The notes beneath the pieces were generated by a model, which had not been told where the DNA came from, ran no database searches, and was given only the letters and a program-made list of their open reading frames with translations. From positions 1 to 20,258 of the forward strand of contig MHHC01000057.1 of the NCBI GenBank assembly GCA_001805885.1: a stretch of 20,258 nt of DNA. The letters are read 5' to 3'. Source of the stretch: Omnitrophica WOR_2 bacterium RIFCSPLOWO2_12_FULL_51_24. Its GTDB lineage: Bacteria > Omnitrophota > Gorgyraeia > Pluralincolimonadales > Pluralincolimonadaceae. Numbering within the stretch: the first letter of the stretch is position 1; each line of letters opens with the position of its first letter. Position numbers and translations under genes: made by a program. Shown here one piece after another: positions 1 through 7,552 of the stretch.

Positions 1-1
1 T

Positions 2-1672
2 GTTATCGATTTCGGCGTCACGATAGACCCGCTCTCATGCATGATGCTCCTGGTCGTGACAATCGTCGGAACGCTGATACAGATCTATTCCATCGGCTAC
101 ATGCACGACGACCCGAGGTTCTCGAGGTTCTTCGCTTATATGTCGCTCTTCATGGGCTCGATGCTCGGGCTTATCCTGGCCGACAATTTCGTCATCCTGT
201 ATATATTCTGGGAAGGTGTGGGCCTCTGCTCGTATCTACTGATATCATTTTGGTTCGAACGGCCTGCGGCCGCGAGGGCCGGCATGAAGGCATTCATAAC
301 GACGAGGATAGGCGACACAGGGCTTTTGATCGGCATACTACTTCTATTCTTCTCGACAAAAACGCTATATTTCAAAGACCTGCCCAACCTCGCGATAAAC
401 GATACGGTACTTACGGCCGTTGCCCTGCTTATATTCTGCGGGGCGGCAGGAAAATCGGCGCAGTTCCCGCTGCACGTCTGGCTTCCGGACGCTATGGAAG
501 GTCCGACTCCGGTCTCGGCGTTGATACACGCGGCCACAATGGTCGCCGCCGGCGTCTATCTTATCGCGCGCTGCTACGGGTTATTCGTTTCTCACCATAT
601 CGCCCTGATCTCTGTCGCCTATATCGGCGCGATAACGGCGTTCATGGCCGCCTCGATAGCGCTTGTCAACAACGATATAAAACGCATCCTCGCTTATTCG
701 ACGATAAGCCAGTTAGGCCTTATGATGCTGGGGCTCGGCGTCGGAGGCTACGAGGCGGGCACTTTCCATCTCATGACTCACGCGTTCTTTAAGGCCCTGC
801 TCTTCCTCTGCGCCGGAAGCATCATACATTCGATACACGTGGAGGATGACCCCGTGGCGCACACCCAGGATATACGCAAGATGGGCGGGCTCTTCCCGAA
901 GATGAAGATCACCGGGACAACTCTGATAATAGCCGGCCTGGCTATCGCCGGCATACCGCCCCTATCCGGGTTCTGGTCGAAAGACGAGCTCCTATCCGAG
1001 ATAATAAATGGCGGTCACCCCGTATTGTTCGCCGCGGCGGCGTTGACAGGCCTAATGACGGCCTTTTATATCTTCCGCCTTATCTTTCTCGTCCTTTTCG
1101 GGAAACCGCGGGCCGGCGTGCGCGCCCACGAATCACCCTATGTGATGACTATTCCTTTAAGCATTCTGGCGATATTTTCGATATTCATCGGATTCGTAAA
1201 ACCGGTCCATCCCGATTATCTCACAATGGGCATATCGACGGGGATAGCCGTCCTTGGGATCGGCCTCGCCTATACATTCTATATCCTGAACAATAAGATA
1301 TTCCCGGCGACATTCCGCGCCAGGTTCGCGTTCCTGTATAAGCTGCTTTCAAACAAATATTATATCGACGAGATATACGAAGCTATACTCATAAGACCGT
1401 GTTTCCGCCTCGCCGGCCTCTCCGCCAAGTTCGATTTGGACGTCGTCGATGGCGCGGTAAACCTCACGGCGCATATCTCGGTCATCATAAGCAAGATACA
1501 ATCCTGGTTCGACCTCTACATCGTCGACGGGATAGTGAATATGACGGCGAATATCGTGTGGCTCTGTTCCGCGATATTCCGCAGGATACATACCGGTCTC
1601 GTTCAGAATTATATCCTGATAGCGTTCTTTGGGCTTGCGATAATAATCCTGATAAAATTGATAGGAGGTTAG
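2..1672 (+). CDS. nuoL: NADH-quinone oxidoreductase subunit L, 5' end missing
   Basis: Antiporter-like distal membrane subunit of complex I, which couples quinone reduction to proton pumping. The frame is open from base 2, so the gene starts upstream of the window; the ATG at 41 is internal. About 556 residues are visible and roughly the first 50-60 seem to be missing. Seen: the TM5 glutamate in FWEGVGLCSYLL, the lysine in GKSAQFPLHVWLPDA, the histidine in ALIHAATMVAAGVYL, the THAFFKALLF helix with its His and Lys, and GIPPLSGFWSKDEL. These are the conserved proton-channel residues of the family. The C-terminal tail carries an amphipathic stretch and a last membrane helix, and contains a duplicated 16-residue motif (annotated separately). 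nuoM follows after one base, and its Shine-Dalgarno lies in the last codons here. Very sure of family and name. Confidence 0.97.
   Translation, partial: VIDFGVTIDPLSCMMLLVVTIVGTLIQIYSIGYMHDDPRFSRFFAYMSLFMGSMLGLILADNFVILYIFWEGVGLCSYLLISFWFERPAAARAGMKAFITTRIGDTGLLIGILLLFFSTKTLYFKDLPNLAINDTVLTAVALLIFCGAAGKSAQFPLHVWLPDAMEGPTPVSALIHAATMVAAGVYLIARCYGLFVSHHIALISVAYIGAITAFMAASIALVNNDIKRILAYSTISQLGLMMLGLGVGGYEAGTFHLMTHAFFKALLFLCAGSIIHSIHVEDDPVAHTQDIRKMGGLFPKMKITGTTLIIAGLAIAGIPPLSGFWSKDELLSEIINGGHPVLFAAAALTGLMTAFYIFRLIFLVLFGKPRAGVRAHESPYVMTIPLSILAIFSIFIGFVKPVHPDYLTMGISTGIAVLGIGLAYTFYILNNKIFPATFRARFAFLYKLLSNKYYIDEIYEAILIRPCFRLAGLSAKFDLDVVDGAVNLTAHISVIISKIQSWFDLYIVDGIVNMTANIVWLCSAIFRRIHTGLVQNYILIAFFGLAIIILIKLIGG
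1430..1555 (+). repeat. Tandem 16-residue motif in the NuoL C-terminus
   Basis: Two copies of an FDL-x-x-VDG-x-VN-x-TA-x-I motif are encoded at 1430-1477 and 1508-1555, with a period of 78 bases (26 residues). Eleven of 16 residues are identical, while the codons differ a good deal, so the duplication is old or the similarity is functionally constrained. It lies in the segment before the last membrane helix, where NuoL has its lateral-helix anchor region. Confidence 0.6.
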
Positions 1673-1673
1673 A

Positions 1674-3152
1674 ATGCCTTTTCCCTTGTTGACGTCTATA
1701 ATTTTTCTTCCGCTCCTTGGAGGAGTTCTCATCCTTTTTACTCCGAAGGATAAGACCGGATTAATGAAGTCGATAGCTACCGCCGCGACAGGCCTTGCGC
1801 TCGTCCTGGCTGTCATCCTGGTAGTGAAATTCAGCTGCGGCGACACGGAGATGCAATTCGTCGAGCGGCTGCCATGGATACCGCAGATGAACATAAACTA
1901 TCACCTCGGCGTCGACGGGATAAGCATCGGCCTCGTCTTTCTGACGGCGCTCCTGGGCTTCTTCGCCTGCGTCGGCTCATACGGGATAAAGGAACGCCAG
2001 AAAGAATATTATTTCCTTTATCTCCTTTTGAATACCGGGATGCTCGGGACGTTTTTGGCGCTCGACCTCTTCCTTTTCTATGTCTTCTGGGAGATCGTCC
2101 TGGTACCCATGTATTTCCTTATAGGGATATGGGGAGGCCCGAGGAAGGAATACGCGGCAATAAAGTTCTTCATATATACCCTGGCCGGTTCGGTATTTAT
2201 GCTCCTTTCGATACTGGCGCTTTATTTCACATCAGACCCGCATACATTCAGCATGCTTGAGTTAGCTAAGAGCGGGAATACGCTGGCTAAGAGTTTCCAG
2301 ATAATCCTGTTTGTCGGCTTCTATCTGGGATTCGCGATAAAGGTCCCCGTGTTCCCGTTCCATACGTGGTTACCGGACGCGCACGTCGAGGCGCCGACCC
2401 CGATAAGCGTACTTCTTGCCGGCGTTTTGCTCAAGATGGGCGGATACGGTTTCTTCAGGATAAGTTTCCCCATATTAAAGGACGCGGCGATATACTTCGC
2501 CCTGCCTTTCGCGATACTCGGGGCAATAAATATCGTCTACGGCGCTTTTGTGGCGATGGCGCAGACCGATTTCAAGAAGATGGTCGCGTATTCCTCGGTA
2601 AGCCATATGGGATTCGTGATGCTTGGCCTGGCCAGCATGACCGTGACCGGCTTTAACGGCGCGCTTATGCAGATGTTCAACCACGGCGTGATAACCGGCG
2701 GCATGTTCTTGCTCGTCGGCGTCTTATATGACCGCGCCCACACGAGGGACCTCAACAAGTTCGGCGGGCTCGGCTCGAAAATGCCGGTCTATTCCGGCAT
2801 TTTGATAGTGTTTACGCTCGCCTCTCTCGGCCTGCCCGGCTTAAGCGGATTCATAAGCGAGTTCATGTCGCTTATGGGCGGTTTTGCCGCGTTCAAGCTG
2901 ATAACTATAATATCGGTCCTCGGTATCATAATAACCGCGGGATACTTCCTCTATATGGTCCAGCGCGTACTGTTGGGCCCGCTTAATCCCGTATGGTTTA
3001 ATATCGGCGATATTAACAAACGCGAGATCTTTACGCTTGTCCCTCTAATGATAGTAATAATCGCTATCGGCGTATATCCTCTTATAATACTCAATTACCA
3101 GTCCCCGGCCATAGCTAACCTGATCCGGCATATCGGAGGGGCATTATTTTGA
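1674..3152 (+). CDS. nuoM: NADH-quinone oxidoreductase subunit M
   Basis: Second antiporter-like proton-pumping subunit of complex I, inner membrane, 492 residues and about 14 membrane helices, which is full length for the family. Seen: Glu140 in FWEIVLVPMYFLIGIWGG (the TM5 glutamate), Lys223 in AIKVPVFPFHTWLPDAHVEAPT (the broken-helix TM7 lysine), and the downstream lysine in LLKMGGYG. The ATG at 1674 is preceded by AGGAGGT at 1663-1669, overlapping the nuoL stop. The gene ends in TGA at 3150-3152, which overlaps the TTG start of nuoN, so translation is probably coupled. Family assignment is certain. The M rather than L or N identity follows from motif details and gene order. Confidence 0.97.
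   Translation: MPFPLLTSIIFLPLLGGVLILFTPKDKTGLMKSIATAATGLALVLAVILVVKFSCGDTEMQFVERLPWIPQMNINYHLGVDGISIGLVFLTALLGFFACVGSYGIKERQKEYYFLYLLLNTGMLGTFLALDLFLFYVFWEIVLVPMYFLIGIWGGPRKEYAAIKFFIYTLAGSVFMLLSILALYFTSDPHTFSMLELAKSGNTLAKSFQIILFVGFYLGFAIKVPVFPFHTWLPDAHVEAPTPISVLLAGVLLKMGGYGFFRISFPILKDAAIYFALPFAILGAINIVYGAFVAMAQTDFKKMVAYSSVSHMGFVMLGLASMTVTGFNGALMQMFNHGVITGGMFLLVGVLYDRAHTRDLNKFGGLGSKMPVYSGILIVFTLASLGLPGLSGFISEFMSLMGGFAAFKLITIISVLGIIITAGYFLYMVQRVLLGPLNPVWFNIGDINKREIFTLVPLMIVIIAIGVYPLIILNYQSPAIANLIRHIGGALF
3135..3140 (+). promoter_or_regulatory. Ribosome binding site supporting a TTG start for nuoN
   Basis: GGAGGG lies 8 bases before TTG 3149-3151. This fixes a non-ATG start that overlaps the nuoM stop as TTGA. 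No in-frame ATG with comparable spacing is visible nearby. Confidence 0.7.
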
Positions 3153-4624
3153 ACGTCGTCCTTAGCCTGAAATATTTTTTGCCTGAGCTTATCCTGACGG
3201 GATTCGCGCTTGCGGTCCTCATCCTCGGGCTTTTCGTCAAAAGACGGGCTGTTCTCGGGGTATTCTGCCTGCTTGGGATCTTGAGCGCGATCTCCTTTAT
3301 GCCGCAAAGTTATCGGGCGACAGCTCCCCTCTTTTCCAATATGCTCATCAATGATTCATTCTCCGAGTTCTTCAAGGAGATAACCCTCCTCGTCATGGGC
3401 CTCGTGATCCTTATCTCGATGGGATATAAAGCATTTTCCGACGAGGACGCGGGCGAGTATTACTTCCTGCTTATGGCGGTCGCCGTTACAATGATGATAG
3501 CGGTCTCATCCAACAATCTCATGATGATATACATCGCGCTCGAGGCGGTCTCCCTCATATCGTATATCCTCGTCGCCTTCCTGAAGAGGGACAATCTTTC
3601 AAGCGAGGCCGGACTGAAATATTTCCTCTTCGGCGCGCTCGCGACGGGCGTGATGCTCTACGGCATATCGTTCATATACGGCCTCTTCGGCACGACCGAC
3701 CTCGCCGCCATAAGCCGGACGTTGACGGCCGGCAATGCCAATATCTTCGCCGCGACGATAGCCTTGATATTGATCCTCGCCGGATTGAGCTTCAAATGCG
3801 CTCTCGTCCCGTTCCACATGTGGGTACCGGATGCTTATCAGGGCGCGCCTACGCCGATAACCGCGTTCATCTCCGCCGGCCCGAAGGCGATCGGCTTCGC
3901 TATACTTATACGCATATTCCTCAAGAATTTCTTCCCGCTCTTCCCGAACTGGTCTGAGCTCGTCTCGGTCATCGCGATAATAACAATGACGGCGGGCAAT
4001 ATCCTCGCGATAAACCAGGAGAATATAAAAAGGATGCTGGGATACTCCTCTATAGCGCAGGCCGGTTATATATTGATCGGGTTTGTCGTCGGGACCGCGC
4101 TCGGCATACAGGGCGTGATGTTCTATCTGCTCGCTTATGTATTGATGAACCTCGGCGCATTCGGCTGCGTCGTGCTGGTATCGAACATAATAAAGAACGA
4201 CTACATCGAGGAATATTCCGGGCTTTCAAAGCGGGAGCCGGCGCTGGCCTTCCTTTTGACTATGTTCCTCCTGTCGCTTGCCGGGATCCCGCCTTTGGCG
4301 GGTTTCTTCGGCAAATTCCTCGTCTTCGCGGCGGCTATACAATCAAAATATTATATCCTCGCCATAGCGGGCGTGGCCAACAGCGTCCTGGCGCTTTATT
4401 ACTACGTCAAAGTGGTCAAGTTCATGTACCTCGACGAGCCCCGCACTTCCGCGGAAGGGCGGGACAGGCCCCGCGTTATGATAGCCGAGCCGAAGAAACA
4501 CGGTTTCATCTCGGTCGAAGCCGGGGCCGTGAAACTCGCGTTGATAATAGCGCTCGCCGGGATCCTTATTATCGGGCTCTTCCCTGCGCCGTTCCTCAGC
4601 TGGATATCCCTATCGCTCCTTTAG
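3149..4624 (+). CDS. nuoN: NADH-quinone oxidoreductase subunit N
   Basis: Third antiporter-like subunit of complex I, the one nearest the quinone module; 491 residues with about 14 membrane helices. Seen: Glu132 in IALEAVSLISYIL (TM5 glutamate), Lys216 in LSFKCALVPFHMWVPDAYQGAPTP (TM7 lysine), Lys246 in SAGPKAIGF (TM8 lysine), and the AGIPPLAGFFGKFLVF signature typical of NuoN. The start is TTG with GGAGGG 8 bases upstream and a 4-base overlap with nuoM. It ends the visible nuo set; the next gene starts 8 bases after its stop. The usual nuo order L-M-N is kept. Assignment is secure; the exact start is probable. Confidence 0.96.
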   Translation: MNVVLSLKYFLPELILTGFALAVLILGLFVKRRAVLGVFCLLGILSAISFMPQSYRATAPLFSNMLINDSFSEFFKEITLLVMGLVILISMGYKAFSDEDAGEYYFLLMAVAVTMMIAVSSNNLMMIYIALEAVSLISYILVAFLKRDNLSSEAGLKYFLFGALATGVMLYGISFIYGLFGTTDLAAISRTLTAGNANIFAATIALILILAGLSFKCALVPFHMWVPDAYQGAPTPITAFISAGPKAIGFAILIRIFLKNFFPLFPNWSELVSVIAIITMTAGNILAINQENIKRMLGYSSIAQAGYILIGFVVGTALGIQGVMFYLLAYVLMNLGAFGCVVLVSNIIKNDYIEEYSGLSKREPALAFLLTMFLLSLAGIPPLAGFFGKFLVFAAAIQSKYYILAIAGVANSVLALYYYVKVVKFMYLDEPRTSAEGRDRPRVMIAEPKKHGFISVEAGAVKLALIIALAGILIIGLFPAPFLSWISLSLL

Positions 4625-4632
4625 GAGATGCG

Positions 4633-5763
4633 ATGAAAAAGGTGTGTTTCTTTATAATTTTTTCACTCTGCGCCGCCTCTCTCCCCTTGCCGGCTCTGGC
4701 GGATTCCATAAAACTCAAAAATGACGGGACGCTCAACGGCGTTATCAAGGGAGAAGACGAGATCTCGATCACCATCGCCATAGGCGTGGGTACGATGAAA
4801 ATACGCAAGAGCGAAATAGAATCTATCCAGAAGGCCAGCGCAAAAGAGAATGATGCCATGGAAAGCGGCTTCAGGAAAAAGGGCATCGAGCGCGGGACTT
4901 TCGTGCCGCCCGGCATGGAGGATCTGGCGCAGAAACTCAAGGAGGTATCCGGCGGCAGAAAAAGTGTCGATAACGCGCAACACCGGATGGACTCCCTGAA
5001 AGAGGAAACGGATGCCGATTCCAAGAAATTCAAATCGCTCAGGGCCGATTTCGAAGCGAAGAACAACGAGATACACAGAATGGATCCCAAAAGCGATGTC
5101 CCGCGTTACAATAAACTGATAACCGAACTCAATATGATCAATATCAAGCTCTCGGCTCTTTCCGAGGAACTCAACAAATTAAACCCCAGGCTGCCCGAAT
5201 ATCAGCGCGACTACTGGAAGGCGATAACCGATTACGGCAATGATATAGGCGATTTCAGGCTATACCTTGAAAAACAAGCAGCGGCAGCCAAGAAGCGCGG
5301 CATGACCGATGATGAATCTCTCTATTTAGAGACCGTAAGAAAATCACTCGCGGAGCTGGAGAAGGGCTTGATCAAGGACACTGTCGCCATTTCGAAAAGC
5401 AAATACGGCATGACGGTAAAGGCCACCCTTAACGGCGAGGTGACTTGCCTGCTGGCCGTCGATACGGGCGCATCGGTCGTGGTAATATCGAAGGAGATCG
5501 CCGGCAGGCTTGAGATCAACCCTAATGACTCAGTGGAAGACGTGCAGCTCACGCTAGCCGACGGCAGCTTGATCAAAAGCAAGGTGATCAAGATAAAAAG
5601 CGTAAAGGTGGGGAATTCCACGGTCTATGATGTCGCGGCAGCGGTCACCGACAGGTCCCCCGGGCCCGAGGTAGACGGGCTTCTGGGCATGTCTTTCCTG
5701 AACAATTTCAATATCAAGATAGATGTCGCCAACGAAAATTTGATCCTGGAGACTATAAAGTAG
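4633..5763 (+). CDS. Secreted coiled-coil protein with retropepsin-type aspartic protease domain
   Basis: 376 residues. N-terminal signal peptide: MKK, a hydrophobic stretch, then a likely cut after ALA (residues 21-23). Residues about 24-67 form a small beta-rich module (SIKLKNDGTLNG, then TMKIRKSEIESIQ) of a kind I have seen at the N-terminus of envelope proteins in PVC-like bacteria. Residues about 88-240 are charged and helical, probably coiled coil. Residues about 255-376 are a clan AA (retropepsin-like) domain: active-site D277-T-G-A, VVISKEIA, LADGSLIKS, and the GLLGMSFL element at 349-356. Such domains work as homodimers. The start has AGGAG at 4623-4627, 5 bases upstream. It lies between nuoN and the atp genes with no gap, so it is probably co-transcribed. 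Substrate and role are unknown; a periplasmic processing function is an inference. Confidence 0.85.
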   Translation: MKKVCFFIIFSLCAASLPLPALADSIKLKNDGTLNGVIKGEDEISITIAIGVGTMKIRKSEIESIQKASAKENDAMESGFRKKGIERGTFVPPGMEDLAQKLKEVSGGRKSVDNAQHRMDSLKEETDADSKKFKSLRADFEAKNNEIHRMDPKSDVPRYNKLITELNMINIKLSALSEELNKLNPRLPEYQRDYWKAITDYGNDIGDFRLYLEKQAAAAKKRGMTDDESLYLETVRKSLAELEKGLIKDTVAISKSKYGMTVKATLNGEVTCLLAVDTGASVVVISKEIAGRLEINPNDSVEDVQLTLADGSLIKSKVIKIKSVKVGNSTVYDVAAAVTDRSPGPEVDGLLGMSFLNNFNIKIDVANENLILETIK

Positions 5764-5775
5764 TTGTGCTATAAT
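5747..5775 (+). promoter_or_regulatory. Possible extended -10 promoter at the start of the atp genes
   Basis: TGGAGA (4 of 6 to the -35 consensus) at 5747-5752, a 17-base spacer, and TATAAT at 5770-5775 preceded by TG with one base between: a perfect extended -10. Transcription would begin near 5782, just inside atpZ. It would therefore serve atpB onward rather than atpZ itself. The GGAGA also works as a Shine-Dalgarno for the TTG start at 5764, so the match may be partly coincidental. Confidence 0.4.
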
Positions 5776-6048
5776 ATGCAGACTGAAGATAGGAAGAAGG
5801 CCGAATTCTACAAGCTGGCTAAGGTCTGGGGATTGATATCTTTCATCCCCGTGATCCTGGCCGCGGGTCCTCTGGCAGGATACTTCCTGGGTGATTACTT
5901 AGAAAAAAAGATAGGGTTCGCGCCTTATCTCTCCCTCTTATGCATGGCGCTGGGTTTCGTGACCAGCGTAAGGGAGATAATAAAGATATTAAAACTCATC
6001 GACAAGACGGATAAAAAGCCCGATCGACCGGAAAATACCCATGATTGA
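5764..6048 (+). CDS. atpZ: AtpZ/AtpI-like accessory protein of ATP synthase
   Basis: Small membrane protein with two predicted helices (about residues 22-44 and 55-72) separated by a short GDYLEKKIGFAPY loop, and a charged C-terminus ending in a DKTDKKPDRPENTHD tail. This is the size and layout of the AtpZ/AtpI family, which stands first in bacterial atp operons and is linked to c-ring assembly and Mg2+/Ca2+ handling. Start is uncertain: TTG 5764 abuts the previous stop and has GGAGA 11 bases upstream (94 residues), while ATG 5776 has no clear ribosome binding site (90 residues). The gene overlaps atpB by 8 bases. Assignment rests on size, topology and position more than on strong motifs. Confidence 0.8.
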   Translation: MCYNMQTEDRKKAEFYKLAKVWGLISFIPVILAAGPLAGYFLGDYLEKKIGFAPYLSLLCMALGFVTSVREIIKILKLIDKTDKKPDRPENTHD

Positions 6049-6793
6049 GACGAATTCCGCACAACCTGAGCTGAAAAACTTTGTCGGGATACTCGCCGAG
6101 AAACTCGAAGGAACTCCTTTCGCGCATCTTCTCCATATCTACGAAAATATAATCTATTCGCTTATCATCGTCGCCATCATATCGCTTCTCGCTTACTTCG
6201 CTTCACGCAAAAGCTCCATGATCCCGGGAAGGCTGCAGTTGTTCATGGAGATGGTCGTGGGCGGACTTGATGATTTTGTATGCGGCATCCTCGGCCCCGC
6301 AGGAAAAAGATTCACGCCCTTTATCGGCACGCTCTTCTTATACATCCTGTTCATGAATCTCTTCGGGCTTATACCTTTCCTTAAATCGTCAACATCCAGC
6401 CTATCGACGACGGCAGCACTCGCAATATGCGTCTTCTTATACATCCAATATACCGCGATAAAGGAGAATGGTTTTCTCGGATATATCGACCACCTCATGG
6501 GCAATCCGCGCGGCATAATCGCGTTTACGGTATTTATCCCGGTCCTCCTGTTATTCATCCATATAATCTCTGAGCTCGTAAAACCGTTGAGTCTCGCCTT
6601 ACGTCTTCGGAGCAATATCTGGGCGGAAGATATGCTGCTGGCCGTATCCGCGCAAATGGGAATAGGCGGTGTGCCGTTATTATTATTCAACATGCTTTTG
6701 GTGATCTTAAGCGGTATCATGCAGGCTGTCGTATTCAGCCTGCTAAGCACAGTGTATTTCGCATTAGTACTGCCACACCACGAAAAGGCATAA
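6041..6793 (+). CDS. atpB: ATP synthase F0 subunit a
   Basis: Stator channel subunit that passes protons to and from the c-ring; 250 residues with about five or six membrane helices. The essential arginine is Arg188 in LALRLRSNIWAEDM, equivalent to E. coli Arg210; Asn192 matches Asn214 and Asp197 matches Glu219. Odd: the usual Leu-Arg-Leu-Phe-Gly-Asn is here Leu-Arg-Leu-Arg-Ser-Asn, so a second arginine (Arg190) and a serine replace Phe and Gly right beside the catalytic arginine. The position of E. coli Gly218 is Glu196, while that of His245 is a valine. Gln follows in the last helix (IMQAVVFSLL). The start ATG lies within the end of atpZ. Identity is secure. Confidence 0.96.
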   Translation: MIETNSAQPELKNFVGILAEKLEGTPFAHLLHIYENIIYSLIIVAIISLLAYFASRKSSMIPGRLQLFMEMVVGGLDDFVCGILGPAGKRFTPFIGTLFLYILFMNLFGLIPFLKSSTSSLSTTAALAICVFLYIQYTAIKENGFLGYIDHLMGNPRGIIAFTVFIPVLLLFIHIISELVKPLSLALRLRSNIWAEDMLLAVSAQMGIGGVPLLLFNMLLVILSGIMQAVVFSLLSTVYFALVLPHHEKA

Positions 6794-6801
6794 TACCTTG
6801 A

Positions 6802-6809
6802 AAGGAGGT
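6802..6809 (+). promoter_or_regulatory. Very strong ribosome binding site of atpE
   Basis: AAGGAGGT, a full match to the anti-Shine-Dalgarno, lies 5 bases before the atpE ATG at 6815. It is among the strongest such sites in this operon and fits the need for many c subunits per complex. Confidence 0.8.
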
Positions 6810-6814
6810 AAGTA

Positions 6815-7045
6815 ATGGACTACAAAGCGATGCTTTCGATCTTCGTTCCGATGGGGCTCGCGATAGTCGCGTTCGGTTCCGCTATAGCGCTTGGAAGGGC
6901 TGTCGCGGCGGCTATGGAAGCGACGGCAAGACAGCCTGAGGCTTCGATGAAGATACTTATTAATATGATCGCGGGTTGCGCGCTTATCGAGGCTCTCACG
7001 ATCTACGCCCTGGTACTCTCATTCTCCCTCATGGGAAAGATATAA
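6815..7045 (+). CDS. atpE: ATP synthase F0 subunit c, H+-type
   Basis: 76-residue hairpin of two helices that forms the rotor ring. The polar loop is ARQPEA (38-43) and the ion-carrying residue is Glu59 in IEALTIYALV, close to the chloroplast/cyanobacterial version (EALTIY). Position by position against the Na+-binding Ilyobacter ring, the Gln32 site is Leu26, Ser66 is Ala60 and Thr67 is Leu61, so sodium ligands are missing and protons are the likely ion. The glycine motif of helix 1 is altered to G21-x-A-x-A-x-G27-x-A-x-A. Arg28 sits within helix 1; a basic residue there also occurs, from memory, in Bacteroidota c subunits. The start ATG is backed by a very strong ribosome binding site. Secure. 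Confidence 0.97.
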   Translation: MDYKAMLSIFVPMGLAIVAFGSAIALGRAVAAAMEATARQPEASMKILINMIAGCALIEALTIYALVLSFSLMGKI

Positions 7046-7054
7046 GCCCAAAAG

Positions 7055-7552
7055 ATGGACCTATTAAAGCAGCTTACCGCAAATGAGATGGTCGCGCAGA
7101 TAATAAGTTTCCTTCTGCTCATGGCTCTCCTGCGCATATTCGCGTGGAATAAGCTGCTTAAACTCCTGGACGACAGGCGCGAGAGGATCGCCTCCGAATT
7201 CAAGAAGATCGAGGATACACAGGCCTCGGTCGAGCGGATGAGGTCCGGCTACGACAGAAAATTGGCCGATATCGAGGCCGAATCCCGCGCGAAGATACAG
7301 GAAGCCATCGCCGAGGGCAGGAAGGTCTCGCAGGAAATACGCGAGAGCGCCCGGCAGGAAGCCCGCGCCATCTTAGATAAGGCACAGGAGAATATAGAGA
7401 ACGAGGTCGCTAAGGCCAAACAGGAATTGAAACAAAAAGTCGTCGAGTTGACGCTCGGCACAACCGAGAAACTCATCAAGGAGAAACTCACCGAGGAGAA
7501 AGACAGGAAACTCGCCTCTGATTTTCTCGATGAGCTCGAGAAGGTCAAGTGA
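7055..7552 (+). CDS. atpF: ATP synthase F0 subunit b
   Basis: Peripheral stalk subunit, 165 residues. One N-terminal membrane helix (about residues 13-29) is followed by a long charged helix (about 35-165) rich in Glu, Lys, Arg and Ala, with the family's coiled-coil pattern (DDRRERIASEFKKIEDTQAS, then IRESARQEARAILDKAQ). Only one b-type gene is present, so the stalk is presumably a b homodimer, not b/b' as in phototrophs. It begins 9 bases after atpE and its TGA overlaps the GTG of atpH. The ribosome binding site is weak, so coupling or low output relative to atpE is plausible. Confidence 0.95.
   Translation: MDLLKQLTANEMVAQIISFLLLMALLRIFAWNKLLKLLDDRRERIASEFKKIEDTQASVERMRSGYDRKLADIEAESRAKIQEAIAEGRKVSQEIRESARQEARAILDKAQENIENEVAKAKQELKQKVVELTLGTTEKLIKEKLTEEKDRKLASDFLDELEKVK

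Noticed and set aside
41..43. ATG as the start of nuoL
   Set aside because: The same frame continues upstream to base 2 with typical NuoL residues (VIDFGVTIDPLS), so the gene enters from outside the window.
6815..7045. Na+-specific c subunit
   Set aside because: The positions of the sodium ligands (Gln32, Ser66 and Thr67 of Ilyobacter) are Leu, Ala and Leu; only the glutamate and a later tyrosine remain.
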